From Flavobacterium sp. J27 (GTDB lineage Bacteria; Bacteroidota; Bacteroidia; Flavobacteriales; Flavobacteriaceae), in contig NZ_PJQW01000010.1 of the NCBI RefSeq assembly GCF_004303025.1, forward strand, positions 1 to 64,000: 64,000 nt of DNA. The letters run 5' to 3'. A model generated the notes under the pieces. That model was not told the origin of the DNA. It saw only the letters and a program-made list of their open reading frames with translations, and searched no databases. Shown here one piece after another: positions 8,220-17,212 of this stretch (positions are counted from its first letter, which is position 1; the number at the start of each line of letters is the position of its first letter). The translations under genes and the position numbers were made by a program.

Positions 8220-9083
8220 ATGAAAAATGTCAAAATAATAGAATGCCCTAGAGATGCCATGCAAGGCATTAAAGATTTTATTCCTACTCAAAAGAAAGTA
8301 CAATACATACAATCTCTTTTGAGAGTAGGTTTTGATACTATCGATTTTGGAAGTTTTGTTTCTCCAAAAGCCATTCCGCAAATGCAGGATACTGCTGAAG
8401 TTTTAAAACAACTTGACTTATCTGGAACGAAAAGTAAGTTGCTAGCTATTATAGCTAACACAAAAGGGGCTGAGTTAGCTTCTGTACATCCAGAAATCAA
8501 CTATTTGGGGTTTCCTTTTTCTATATCTGAGAATTTTCAAATGCGTAATACACATAAGACCATAGCAGAGTCTATCGTTACTCTTCAGGAGATTTTAGAC
8601 ATTGCTGCAAAATCGAATAAAGAAGTTGTGACTTACATTTCGATGGGATTTGGCAACCCTTATGGCGATCCTTGGAATGTTGATATTGTGGGAGAATGGA
8701 CCGAAAAACTTGCGAATATGGGAGTAAAAATTCTTTCTTTATCAGATACTGTTGGTAGTTCAACACCAGAGGTAATTGATTATTTATTTTCTAATTTAAT
8801 TCCTAAATACCCACACATAGAGTTTGGAGCGCATCTTCATACCACACCCGATTCTTGGTTTGAAAAAATTGATGCTGCTTACAAAGCGGGATGTCTTCGG
8901 TTTGATGGTGCCATTAAAGGTTTTGGAGGATGTCCTATGGCTAAAGATGATTTAACTGGAAATATGCCCACAGAGAAGATGCTTTCTTATTTTACAGCTA
9001 ATAAAGTAGATACAAATTGTCATGCAATACATTTTGAAAGCGCTTATAACGAGTCTTTAAAAATATTTGACAACTACCATTAA
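8220..9083 (+). CDS. Hydroxymethylglutaryl-CoA lyase
   Basis: 287 residues, DRE-TIM metallolyase barrel. It cleaves HMG-CoA to acetoacetate and acetyl-CoA in leucine and ketone-body breakdown. The metal/catalytic start block is ECPRDAMQG (equivalent to EVGPRDGLQ), metal His residues lie in HLHTT (about residue 200), and the signature loop is KGFGGCPMAKDDLTGN with the catalytic Cys. The first block is slightly divergent from the textbook GPRDGLQN form, as in other Bacteroidota versions I recall. The next gene starts 7 bases later, so both may be co-transcribed. Confidence 0.92.
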   Translation: MKNVKIIECPRDAMQGIKDFIPTQKKVQYIQSLLRVGFDTIDFGSFVSPKAIPQMQDTAEVLKQLDLSGTKSKLLAIIANTKGAELASVHPEINYLGFPFSISENFQMRNTHKTIAESIVTLQEILDIAAKSNKEVVTYISMGFGNPYGDPWNVDIVGEWTEKLANMGVKILSLSDTVGSSTPEVIDYLFSNLIPKYPHIEFGAHLHTTPDSWFEKIDAAYKAGCLRFDGAIKGFGGCPMAKDDLTGNMPTEKMLSYFTANKVDTNCHAIHFESAYNESLKIFDNYH

Positions 9084-9090
9084 TTACTTT

Positions 9091-9474
9091 ATGATGGATT
9101 CATTTTTACAATATTTAGGTTGGTATACTGTTTTTATTCCCTTTTTTTTAGTGGTTTTTGGTTTCTTGTCTTTTGTTTTTCTTTACTGTAAATTAAAAGG
9201 ACCTCACGACGTTTTAGCCAGTATTCTTTTTTATATTCCTATGATATGTTCGTTATTCTTAGGTGTGTTATTATTTTATACTTCTTTCTTTTGGATTACG
9301 CTAGGAATCTATTTAGTTATTTTTATACTTGTTACCATTTTCTCTTTTAAAGCTTTAGCCGAAGCATTAACTGATAAAACAGGTATGGGAGTAACTATGT
9401 TTTCTGGTTTAGTCAGTATGTATATTTTAACTTTTTGTATCATTCTTAAATTTATAGTTGTATTATTAAGATAA
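9091..9474 (+). CDS. Four-helix integral membrane protein of unknown function
   Basis: About 127 residues from ATG 9091 (or 9094); the frame is open from 9067, but that start would overlap the lyase and begins with TTG. Four hydrophobic helices are visible: YTVFIPFFLVVFGFLSFVFLY, LASILFYIPMICSLFLGVLLF, ITLGIYLVIFILVTIF and MFSGLVSMYILTFCIILKF. No motif identifies a function. Its closeness to the lyase gene suggests co-transcription. It converges on the next gene with only 3 bases between stops. Confidence 0.7.
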   Translation: MMDSFLQYLGWYTVFIPFFLVVFGFLSFVFLYCKLKGPHDVLASILFYIPMICSLFLGVLLFYTSFFWITLGIYLVIFILVTIFSFKALAEALTDKTGMGVTMFSGLVSMYILTFCIILKFIVVLLR

Positions 9475-9477
9475 AAC

Positions 9478-10218
9478 TTAGAAACTAAAAATTTTTATTA
9501 TATCCTTTTTGTATTTTGGAATAATTACTCTAAAAGGTTTCCCCATGATTCTTAAATAAAAATAAAAAATAATGCTAAAAATTATTACGCTAATTTGTTT
9601 TCCAATAATATTTCCAAGCATTAACGTTGTAAACTGCTCCTCCATAGAGAAACTTAAAGTGTAAAAAATGCAAGAATCAAATAAGCTGATGATGCTTGTG
9701 GATATGAAAAGTTTAAAGAATAACATTTTTTTTACAAATTTATAATTTAAAAATTCATATATAATAATCAATAAAATGGAATCAATATATAATAAGCTTG
9801 TACCAATTAGAAACACAGTTATGTCAAAATTATATATTCTTTCAAGATTGTCTTTATAGAGTGAATATTGATCAATAAATATTTGTTGAAGTGTAATATA
9901 AGATAATATGGTTATTGCAATATTTGAAAAGATTAAACCATATATCAAGCTTCTTGTTTTTTTTATACTTTCTGTATGAAAAACAAGAAGAATGCTAAAC
10001 AATGAAGACGTATATAAAATGCTTGAGCCAGGGGAGAAAATAAATAAATCAAAATATAGATTATAAACACTTGCAGATAGTATTGTTTGAAAAAATTGTA
10101 TAGCTCCCAAGAAAATAAATAATGGACCAATACCAAATTTTTTTATTGAAAAATGCATAGAAACTATCATAATAGCTATTAATAGTGTTTCTAAAAGTAA
10201 ATAAAGAAATGATTCCAT
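9478..10218 (-). CDS. Orphan seven-helix membrane protein (VUT/sensor-domain-like)
   Basis: 246 residues with about seven transmembrane helices and little else; the C-terminus is basic (KYKKDIIKIFSF) and so probably cytoplasmic. The block FSPGSSILYTSSLFSILLVFHTESIKKTR followed by IYGLIFSN recalls the membrane module found in VUT/YhhQ-like transporters and in the N-terminus of some membrane-bound sensor proteins. Here no output domain follows. No co-transcribed partner is present. Composition is more AT-rich than the neighbours, so recent acquisition is possible. The family assignment is tentative. Confidence 0.6.
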   Translation of the reverse strand: MESFLYLLLETLLIAIMIVSMHFSIKKFGIGPLFIFLGAIQFFQTILSASVYNLYFDLFIFSPGSSILYTSSLFSILLVFHTESIKKTRSLIYGLIFSNIAITILSYITLQQIFIDQYSLYKDNLERIYNFDITVFLIGTSLLYIDSILLIIIYEFLNYKFVKKMLFFKLFISTSIISLFDSCIFYTLSFSMEEQFTTLMLGNIIGKQISVIIFSIIFYFYLRIMGKPFRVIIPKYKKDIIKIFSF

Positions 10219-10275
10219 CTTATAAGTGATATGATTTTATAAATTAAAAATATAAAAAAAAACAACTCTTCTTAT

Positions 10276-10296
10276 TTTAATTTATTCTAAATTAAA
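10276..10296. promoter_or_regulatory. Perfect 21-bp inverted repeat upstream of the imelysin locus (operator candidate)
   Basis: Arms TTTAATTTA (10276-10284) and TAAATTAAA (10288-10296) are separated by TTC. The repeat ends 23 bases before the -7 box at 10320, so it covers the -33 region. Its size and AT-rich character are compatible with a Fur-family site; this is inference. Confidence 0.5.
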
Positions 10297-10319
10297 TTTT
10301 TTCTTTACAAATAAGTTCC

Positions 10320-10327
10320 TATTTTTG
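10320..10327 (+). promoter_or_regulatory. -7 box of the DUF4856/imelysin unit
   Basis: TATTTTTG followed by GCACCG matches TAnnTTTG; the ATG is at 10368, giving a leader of about 35 bases. Confidence 0.6.
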
Positions 10328-10335
10328 CACCGAAA

Positions 10336-10358
10336 TTATTTTAAATAAATCTAAATAA
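10336..10358. promoter_or_regulatory. 23-bp dyad in the leader, matching the one upstream of the second imelysin gene
   Basis: TTATTT at 10336-10341 and AAATAA at 10353-10358 frame a site with the shared right half AATCTAAATAA. It matches the site at 17814-17836 in 19 of 23 positions by my count. It sits just past the expected transcription start, a repressing position. Confidence 0.5.
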
Positions 10359-10367
10359 ATAAGTTTT

Positions 10368-11573
10368 ATGCGATCTAAAAGTATTTTATTTTGTACAGCT
10401 TTATTAACGGCTATTGGTTTTGTTTCTTGTTCAGAAGATGAGAATATTGTTTCTGAAAATAATGTGACAGTTCCAGCAACTTATGAGTTTAATAGAGGTA
10501 ACGAATCTACAGTTGATTTTAGTGGGCAATCTAACAGATTGTTAATGCTTACAGAAATGGGTAATTATATAAAAAATCAAGCTGTAGCTGCTACTGTAGT
10601 AGATGTTGCTGTGCTAAATAATATGTATGCTAATCAAAACGATCCGTTTTCTACTACAGAAATGAATACTTCTGGAAAGCAATTAAAAGATAAAACAGCA
10701 GCATCTAGAGATTATTTTGTAAATCTTAGTGGTGGTGGTTCAGCTATTGAACAAACAGAGGTAAGAGCTTTTTTTGAATCTCAATTTGCAGATGCTAATG
10801 CAGCTAGCCAAGGAAATAATGCGGAAGCTAATGTAGCTGGAAAATATTTAGATGGTTCTTCTGTTCGACTTTTTGCAGCTAATGGTTTAGAGCCTCAACA
10901 AGTTTTATTAAAAGGGATGATGGGAGCTTGTTTTATGGATCAAATTGTAAACAATTATTTAAGTACTGCAGTTCTTGATGAAGGGAACAATAAAGTTAAT
11001 AACAGTAATAAGGTTTTAGAATCTGATAAAAGTTACACTAAAATGGAACACTTGTGGGATGAAGCTTATGGTTATGTTTATGGAGCAGATGGTGGAAAAT
11101 TTTGGGATAGTTACATCAATCAGGTAAATGCTGATGCAGATTTTAATACAATCAAGAATGATATTGAACTAGCTTTCAGAAAAGGTAGAGCAGCTATAGT
11201 TGCCAATAATTATGCAGTAAGAGATGCACAAATTAAAATTATCAAAACTAAATTAGCTTTAGTTCCAGCAGTAAGAGCGGTTTATTACCTGAAAGAAGGA
11301 AAAGGGAAATTAATTACAGATAATGGAGCGAAGGCTTTTCATGCACTTTCTGAAGCTTATGGTTTTATTATGGCTATACGTTATACGAATAATCCAATAA
11401 CCAATGCGCCTTATTTTTCTAAGACTGAAGTTAATGTTATTCTAAGTGATTTAACGGCAGGTACTAATGGATTATGGGATGTTGACTATTTGGATACTAA
11501 GTTAGACGAACTTGCAACTACTATTGCTACACGTTTTAATTTTACAGTAGATCAAGCAGCTACAGTAAACTAA
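10368..11573 (+). CDS. DUF4856-type lipoprotein
   Basis: 401 residues. A lipoprotein signal (LTAIGFVSCSEDEN, lipobox Cys at about residue 22) is followed by an acidic stretch, which in Bacteroidota favours outer-membrane or surface placement. The body is mainly helical (VPATYEFNRGNESTVDFSGQSNRLLMLTEM, then HLWDEAYGYVYG) and matches the DUF4856 family as I know it; such genes commonly sit beside imelysins. It is first in the operon, 55 bases before the imelysin gene, downstream of the -7 box at 10320 and two candidate operators. A role in metal binding or uptake is inferred from context only. Confidence 0.85.
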   Translation: MRSKSILFCTALLTAIGFVSCSEDENIVSENNVTVPATYEFNRGNESTVDFSGQSNRLLMLTEMGNYIKNQAVAATVVDVAVLNNMYANQNDPFSTTEMNTSGKQLKDKTAASRDYFVNLSGGGSAIEQTEVRAFFESQFADANAASQGNNAEANVAGKYLDGSSVRLFAANGLEPQQVLLKGMMGACFMDQIVNNYLSTAVLDEGNNKVNNSNKVLESDKSYTKMEHLWDEAYGYVYGADGGKFWDSYINQVNADADFNTIKNDIELAFRKGRAAIVANNYAVRDAQIKIIKTKLALVPAVRAVYYLKEGKGKLITDNGAKAFHALSEAYGFIMAIRYTNNPITNAPYFSKTEVNVILSDLTAGTNGLWDVDYLDTKLDELATTIATRFNFTVDQAATVN

Positions 11574-11628
11574 GATTGATCGAAAATAGACTGTCTTAAC
11601 AGAATACAACATTATAAATTTTATTAGA

Positions 11629-12768
11629 ATGAAAAAGATATTTTTTTTACTAGTTGTTTTAACTGTAACTGTTTTTGTTGCGTGTTCTAGCGATTCAACT
11701 GATACAACTGATACAAATGAGCCAGATATAAGTGGAGATAATTATAATAGAACCGAATTATTAACCAATTGGGCTGATAATATTATTATTCCAAGATATG
11801 AAAATTATCAAACTGAAGTGGTGCAGTTGGAGTCAAAAATGAGTGCTTTTATAAGTAGCCCTAATCAAACTAATTTAGACGAAGTAAGAACTGCTTGGTT
11901 AGAAGCTTACAAAGCCTATCAGTACGTAGGTATGTTTTCTGTTGGTAAAGCAGAAACTATAAATTTAAATAGTGCGACTAATATTTATCCTACAAACCCA
12001 GTTGGAATTCAAACTAATATTTCTTCTGGAACATATAATTTTGCGTTGTTATCACAATATGACAAACAAGGACTGCCTGCTGTTGACTTTATGATTAATG
12101 GTTTAGCTGCTACAGATGCAGAGATTATCGATTTCTATACGACTCATGTAGATGCAGCCAAATACAAACAATACCTAACCGATTTGGTTAATCAATTAAA
12201 AGTAAATATTAATGCAGTTGTAACCGATTGGAATGATAGTTTTAGAAATACATTTATCAGCAATAGCGGAAACTCTGTGAGTAGTAGTACCAATAGAATG
12301 GTAAATAATTTTATAAAATACTTTGAAAGAGACATTCGTTCTGGTAAAGTAGGAATTCCAGCCGGACTTTTTTCTAGCGGAACTTTATATCCTGACAAAG
12401 TAGAAGCCTATTATAAAAATGATGTTTCAAAAGTATTATTAAATGAGTCAATCCAAGCTTCAAAAGATTTCTTCAATGGAAAATACTTTAATAATGACAA
12501 TGAAGGATCTAGTTTAAAGTCCTATTTAGATTATTTGAATGCTAAAAGAAATGGTCAAAATTTGAGTACTATTATTGAGACTCAATTTCAAACTATTTTT
12601 ACAACAAATACTTCTTTAAGTGATAGTTTTTCTAATCAAGTTAATACAAATAATACAGCTATGATTGCTAGTTTTGATGCCATGCAACAAAATGTGGTTT
12701 ATTTAAAATTAGATATGATGCAAGCTTTGAATATTACAGTTGATTATGTAGATGCAGATGGTGATTAA
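11629..12768 (+). CDS. Imelysin-family lipoprotein
   Basis: 379 residues. The lipoprotein signal ends in FVACSSDSTD. The body is the helical-bundle imelysin (peptidase M75/IrpA-like) fold, with RTAWLEAYKAYQYVGMF near residue 85 and GLPAVDFMINGL near 150. The classical GxHxxE metal motif is not preserved here; GLPAVDF stands in its place, as in the second imelysin subgroup. Imelysins are iron-regulated outer-membrane or periplasmic proteins, thought to bind iron, and are not proven peptidases. The HTTM gene follows after 14 bases, so the two are co-transcribed. Confidence 0.9.
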   Translation: MKKIFFLLVVLTVTVFVACSSDSTDTTDTNEPDISGDNYNRTELLTNWADNIIIPRYENYQTEVVQLESKMSAFISSPNQTNLDEVRTAWLEAYKAYQYVGMFSVGKAETINLNSATNIYPTNPVGIQTNISSGTYNFALLSQYDKQGLPAVDFMINGLAATDAEIIDFYTTHVDAAKYKQYLTDLVNQLKVNINAVVTDWNDSFRNTFISNSGNSVSSSTNRMVNNFIKYFERDIRSGKVGIPAGLFSSGTLYPDKVEAYYKNDVSKVLLNESIQASKDFFNGKYFNNDNEGSSLKSYLDYLNAKRNGQNLSTIIETQFQTIFTTNTSLSDSFSNQVNTNNTAMIASFDAMQQNVVYLKLDMMQALNITVDYVDADGD

Positions 12769-12782
12769 AAGTATACTTAAAA

Positions 12783-14144
12783 ATGATACAAGCTTATCTA
12801 AATAAAAAATCAGAAACCGTAACGCTAGCTTTTTTTAGGCTGGCGTTTGGTTTAATGATGCTTTTTAGTCTTATTCGATTTGCTAGTTATGGATGGATTG
12901 ATAAATTTTACATTCAACCGAGATTTCATTTTACTTATTATGGTTTCGAATGGGTAAAACCATGGGGTACTTACACCTATATTTTATTTTTTATTTGTGG
13001 TTTAGCAGCGTTATTTGTTGCAATTGGTTACAGATACAAAATCGCAATTATCATTTTCTTTTTAAGTTTTACTTACATCGAATTAATGGATAAAACAACC
13101 TATCTGAATCATTATTATTTTATTTCAGTTGTTAGTTTTATTCTTATTTTTTTACCCGCTAATGCTAATTACTCATTCGATGCTTTTCTGAATAAAAATG
13201 TAAAGAAATTACAAATTCCTAGTTGGAACATTGATATACTGAAATTAACGTTGGCCATTGTCTATTTCTATGCTGGTTTAGCCAAACTCAATTCCGATTG
13301 GTTACTTGAAGCGATGCCATTAAAAATTTGGTTACCTAATCAATCAAACACACCAATTATTGGAAATTTATTTCATCATGAATGGGTTCAGTATGCTTTT
13401 AGCTGGTTTGGAGCATTATATGATTTGATTATTCCTTTTTTACTTTGGAACAAAAAAATGAGGAATATTGCTTTTGTTTTTGTGGTAGTGTTTCATGTGT
13501 TAACCAAAATTTTATTCCCAATAGGTGTTTTTCCTTATGTAATGATTATTAGTACGCTAATTTTCTTTAGTGCTGGGTTTCATAAACGAATTATGAATCA
13601 TATCTTTGCCGCGTTTAAAAGTAAAGTTGGTGTTTTTGAAGTAGAAGAAAGAAATAATCGGAATGAAAAGCAATCCCTAAATCATCTAAAAATGTATTTT
13701 TTAGCCTTATTTATGGTATTTCAGTTGCTTTTCCCGTTTCGTTATTTACTTTACCCAGATGAGTTGTTTTGGACCGAAGAAGGGTTTCGATTTTCTTGGA
13801 GAGTCATGTTAATGGAAAAAGCGGGTTACGCCCAATTTTATGTAACAGACGCTACAACAAAACAAAAAAAAGTAATTGATAATAGTCGTTTTTTAACGCC
13901 TTTTCAAGAAAAACAAATGGCTTTTCAACCCGACTTTATATTAGAATATGCACATTTTTTACACAATTATTACCAAAAAACAGGAGTAAATAATCCTATA
14001 GTCACAGTAGATAGCTATGTTGCTTTAAACGGAAGACTAAGTAAACGATATATTGATCCTAATATAGATTTAGCTAAACAATATGAATCATTCCAACACA
14101 AAACGTGGATTTTACCTTTTGAAGATACCATCAAAGGCTTTTAA
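12783..14144 (+). CDS. HTTM / vitamin K-dependent gamma-carboxylase-like membrane protein
   Basis: 453 residues. About eight to nine membrane helices in the HTTM arrangement: AFFRLAFGLMMLFSLIRF, then TYLNHYYFISVVSFILIFLP, then FYAGLAKLNSDWLLEAMPLKIWL, then FDLII-like and FHVLTKILFPIGVFPYVMI. The tail (FRFSWRVMLMEKAGYAQFYV) also matches gamma-carboxylase proteins beyond the HTTM core. The Lys of AGLAKLNSDWL is the counterpart of the catalytic-base region in GGCX by eye. Animal GGCX carboxylates Glu residues using reduced vitamin K; bacterial homologues are largely uncharacterised. It sits between the imelysin and the TonB receptor, whose start codon lies inside this gene. Confidence 0.88.
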   Translation: MIQAYLNKKSETVTLAFFRLAFGLMMLFSLIRFASYGWIDKFYIQPRFHFTYYGFEWVKPWGTYTYILFFICGLAALFVAIGYRYKIAIIIFFLSFTYIELMDKTTYLNHYYFISVVSFILIFLPANANYSFDAFLNKNVKKLQIPSWNIDILKLTLAIVYFYAGLAKLNSDWLLEAMPLKIWLPNQSNTPIIGNLFHHEWVQYAFSWFGALYDLIIPFLLWNKKMRNIAFVFVVVFHVLTKILFPIGVFPYVMIISTLIFFSAGFHKRIMNHIFAAFKSKVGVFEVEERNNRNEKQSLNHLKMYFLALFMVFQLLFPFRYLLYPDELFWTEEGFRFSWRVMLMEKAGYAQFYVTDATTKQKKVIDNSRFLTPFQEKQMAFQPDFILEYAHFLHNYYQKTGVNNPIVTVDSYVALNGRLSKRYIDPNIDLAKQYESFQHKTWILPFEDTIKGF

Positions 14145-16557
14145 TATAGTTGTATTCTTTTTTATAATAACCACTTTTGCACAAAAAAATGTAAAAGGAG
14201 TTATTACAAATAACCTTAATAAACCGCTTGAGCATGTTGAAGTGTATAATAAAACAACCTATCAATATACACATAGTAATGCTAATGGAGAATTTGAAAT
14301 TACTTCGTTAAATGATGGTAATAATACAATCGTTTTCTTTTTACAAGGATATCAAATTGAAGAAAAAACCATTCAACCAAGCACTAGTAATCTTCAAATT
14401 ACATTAAAAGAATTAACCACAGCTCTCTCAGAAGTGGTTATCATTAAAGAAAAAGAAAAGCAATTTGCCCTCAATAAATTGAAGGATATTGAAGAAACCG
14501 CTATTTACGCAGGTAAAAAAACAGAAGTCATTTCCTTAGATAAAATTACAGCCAATAAAGCTACAAATAACCCAAGACAAGTGTATGCTCAAGTGGTAGG
14601 TTTAACTATTAATGAAAGTAATGATGGAGGGTTGCAATTGTCCATTGGAGGTAGAGGGTTAAACCCAAATCGAACTTCAAATTTTAATACCAGACAAAAC
14701 GATTACGATATAAGTGCAGATGTTTTGGGGTATCCAGAAAGTTATTACGCAACCCCTACAGAAGCTTTAGAATCAATTCAAATCGTAAGAGGTGCCGCTT
14801 CTTTACAGTATGGAACTCAATTTGGAGGTATGATTAATTTTAAAATAAAAAGACCTACCTTAAAACCTATCGAAGTAATTACCAGAAATACCATAGGTTC
14901 CTATAATTTGTTTACCAATTTTTCTAGTGTGAGCGGTACAAATGGTAAATTCAGTTATTATACTTATTATAATTATAAAACAGGAGATGGATTTAGACCT
15001 AATTCTCAATTTGATTCGAAATCTTTTTTTGCTAATTTAAATTATCAATTTACAGCCAATACTTCGCTACACTTTGATTATACCTATTTTGATTATCTAG
15101 CCAAACAACCAGGTGGCTTAACCGATGTGATGTTTAATCAAGATCCAAAACAAAGTAATAGAAATAGAAACTGGTTTGATGTCAATTGGAATTTGTATGC
15201 TTTACGTTTTAAACATCATTTTCAACATGATGCCGATTTTTCACTGCAATTATTTGGTTTAAATGCTTCCAGAAAGGCACTTGGATATCGCTCTAATCGT
15301 GTTTCTAGTGCAGATGTGGAAGGCACAGGAAGAGATTTAATTATTGGTGATTTTGTGAATTGGGGAGCAGAAGCTCGTTATCTAAAAAAATATGATTTCT
15401 TTGGTAAACGCAATGCTTTTTTATTAGGAGCTAAATATTATCAGGCTAAAAATGCAGGTATTCAAGGACCAGGAAGTTCCGGTAGCGATGCCAATTTCAA
15501 TGTGGCAACAGATGAATTTCCTAATTATGCAAATCAGTCAGATTATTCATATCCAAACTTAAATATTTCTGTATTTGGTGAAAATATTTTTAAAATTACC
15601 GATGCATTTTCTATTACACCAGGATTTCGTTATGAAAATATCAAAACACAAGCCAATGGTTATTACAGAAGGATTAATACAGATTTAGCAGGTAATGTTT
15701 TACAGGATAACACGATTAATGAAGAAAATATAAAAGAAAGGCAATTTTTTCTTTTCGGTATTGGTACCAGTTATAAAATGAAAAATGGCTTAGAATTATA
15801 CGGAAATATTTCTCAAAATTATCGTTCGGTAACGTTTAACGACATACGTACTGCTGCACCAAGTTTTGAAATTAGTCCCGATATTACGGATGAAAAAGGA
15901 TATACTTCTGATATAGGTATGAGAGGGAAAATCAGAGATATTATTTCTTTTGATGCCAGTGTGTATGCCTTGTATTATAATGATAAAATAGGGGAAACAT
16001 TTATTTTAAGTCCAACACAAGCAGTGCCTGTTCGTTTTAGAGATAATATTGGTACCGCTTTAACTTATGGTTTTGAATCGTTACTGGATTGGAATATTAG
16101 CAAAACTTTCTTTAGAGAACATCTCGATTTTATTTGGACTGTTTTCTCAAATGTTGCTTTAACTGATTCGGAATATATAAAATCAGAAAACATGGCTGTA
16201 AAAGGCAATAAAGTGGAGTTTGTGCCTAACTTTAATTTAAAGTTCGGAACAGGAATTGGCTATAAAAACTTTTTATCAAGCCTACAGTTTACCTACGTTT
16301 CTTCCCAGTTTACAGATGCTATAAATAATGAAACGAATGTTAATGATAATACTTTTGGTATTTATGGTGAAATTCCTGCGTATCAAGTTCTAGACTTTTC
16401 TGCTTCATATAAGTGGAAAAAACTTAAATTTGAAGCTGGAATAAACAATGTATTAAATTCTTGGTATTTTACAAAAAGAGCAACAGGTTATCCAGGACCC
16501 GGTATTATCCCATCTGAACCAAGAGTTTTTTATACCACTATCGAATTTAGATTTTAA
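14083..16557 (+). CDS. TonB-dependent outer-membrane receptor (FecA-like) with carboxypeptidase-like N-domain
   Basis: 824 residues. The start ATG 14083 lies 62 bases inside the upstream HTTM gene and no later ATG precedes the signal peptide (FNIVVFFFIITTFAQ), so translational coupling is likely. After the signal come a CarboxypepD-regulatory domain (KGVITNNLNKPLEHVEVYNK, about residues 38-115), a plug domain (IQIVRGAASLQYGTQFGGMINF, about residues 220-260) and a 22-strand-type barrel ending in an aromatic Phe. It would import a ligand across the outer membrane using TonB energy. Context (imelysins, di-heme protein) points to an iron species, but the ligand cannot be read from sequence. Confidence 0.94.
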   Translation: MNHSNTKRGFYLLKIPSKAFNIVVFFFIITTFAQKNVKGVITNNLNKPLEHVEVYNKTTYQYTHSNANGEFEITSLNDGNNTIVFFLQGYQIEEKTIQPSTSNLQITLKELTTALSEVVIIKEKEKQFALNKLKDIEETAIYAGKKTEVISLDKITANKATNNPRQVYAQVVGLTINESNDGGLQLSIGGRGLNPNRTSNFNTRQNDYDISADVLGYPESYYATPTEALESIQIVRGAASLQYGTQFGGMINFKIKRPTLKPIEVITRNTIGSYNLFTNFSSVSGTNGKFSYYTYYNYKTGDGFRPNSQFDSKSFFANLNYQFTANTSLHFDYTYFDYLAKQPGGLTDVMFNQDPKQSNRNRNWFDVNWNLYALRFKHHFQHDADFSLQLFGLNASRKALGYRSNRVSSADVEGTGRDLIIGDFVNWGAEARYLKKYDFFGKRNAFLLGAKYYQAKNAGIQGPGSSGSDANFNVATDEFPNYANQSDYSYPNLNISVFGENIFKITDAFSITPGFRYENIKTQANGYYRRINTDLAGNVLQDNTINEENIKERQFFLFGIGTSYKMKNGLELYGNISQNYRSVTFNDIRTAAPSFEISPDITDEKGYTSDIGMRGKIRDIISFDASVYALYYNDKIGETFILSPTQAVPVRFRDNIGTALTYGFESLLDWNISKTFFREHLDFIWTVFSNVALTDSEYIKSENMAVKGNKVEFVPNFNLKFGTGIGYKNFLSSLQFTYVSSQFTDAINNETNVNDNTFGIYGEIPAYQVLDFSASYKWKKLKFEAGINNVLNSWYFTKRATGYPGPGIIPSEPRVFYTTIEFRF

Positions 16558-16571
16558 GAAACAATTCTTGT

Positions 16572-17204
16572 ATGTATAAAGTAGGTTTCATTTTTGCCAT
16601 TTTAAGTACCCTTTTTGGAAATTCTTTTTTTCAAAATGAAGAAATGGTTGCTTCTTCAAATGTAAAATATAATATTTTATTTGTTGGAAATAGCCTTACC
16701 TATACTAATGATTTACCAAAATTAGTAAAAGAAGAAGCCAAACAAAAAGGAATAAAAGTATCCGTTGAAATGCTTGCCTACCCAAATTATGCTATAGAAG
16801 ATCATTGGAATGAAGGCAAAGTTCAAAAACGTATTGCTTCTAAAAACTATGACTTTGTAATCATACAACAAGGACCTTCTTCTCAATCTGAAGGTAGAAA
16901 TATGTTACTAGCAAGTGGAAAAAAATACCGTGATTTATGTCAATTACATGGCGCCCAACTTTGTTATTTTATGGTGTGGCCATCGATAAATAATTATCAA
17001 ACGTTTGATAAAGTAATTCAAAATTACAAGGATGCTGCTACTATGAACGATGCTATAATTCTCCCTGTAGGTGAAGTTTGGAAATCATATATCGACAGCA
17101 CAAATAATTTAGATTATTTTAGTACTGATGCGTTTCATCCTTCTTTAAAAGGAAGTAAAGTTGCTGCCCAAGTTATAGTGAAGTATTTGTTCCATAACAA
17201 ATAA
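16572..17204 (+). CDS. SGNH/GDSL-type hydrolase, exported
   Basis: 210 residues with a short N-terminal signal (FIFAILSTLFGNSFF). SGNH blocks: NILFVGNSLTYTNDLP (block I, catalytic Ser and Asn region), FVIIQQGPSSQS (block III-like) and the C-terminal DAFHPSLKGS (block V, catalytic Asp-x-x-His). Members hydrolyse esters on lipids or polysaccharides. It starts 14 bases after the TonB receptor and is therefore in the same operon, so it could act on the imported ligand or on envelope carbohydrate; neither is shown. Confidence 0.88.
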   Translation: MYKVGFIFAILSTLFGNSFFQNEEMVASSNVKYNILFVGNSLTYTNDLPKLVKEEAKQKGIKVSVEMLAYPNYAIEDHWNEGKVQKRIASKNYDFVIIQQGPSSQSEGRNMLLASGKKYRDLCQLHGAQLCYFMVWPSINNYQTFDKVIQNYKDAATMNDAIILPVGEVWKSYIDSTNNLDYFSTDAFHPSLKGSKVAAQVIVKYLFHNK

Positions 17205-17212
17205 AAAATAAG

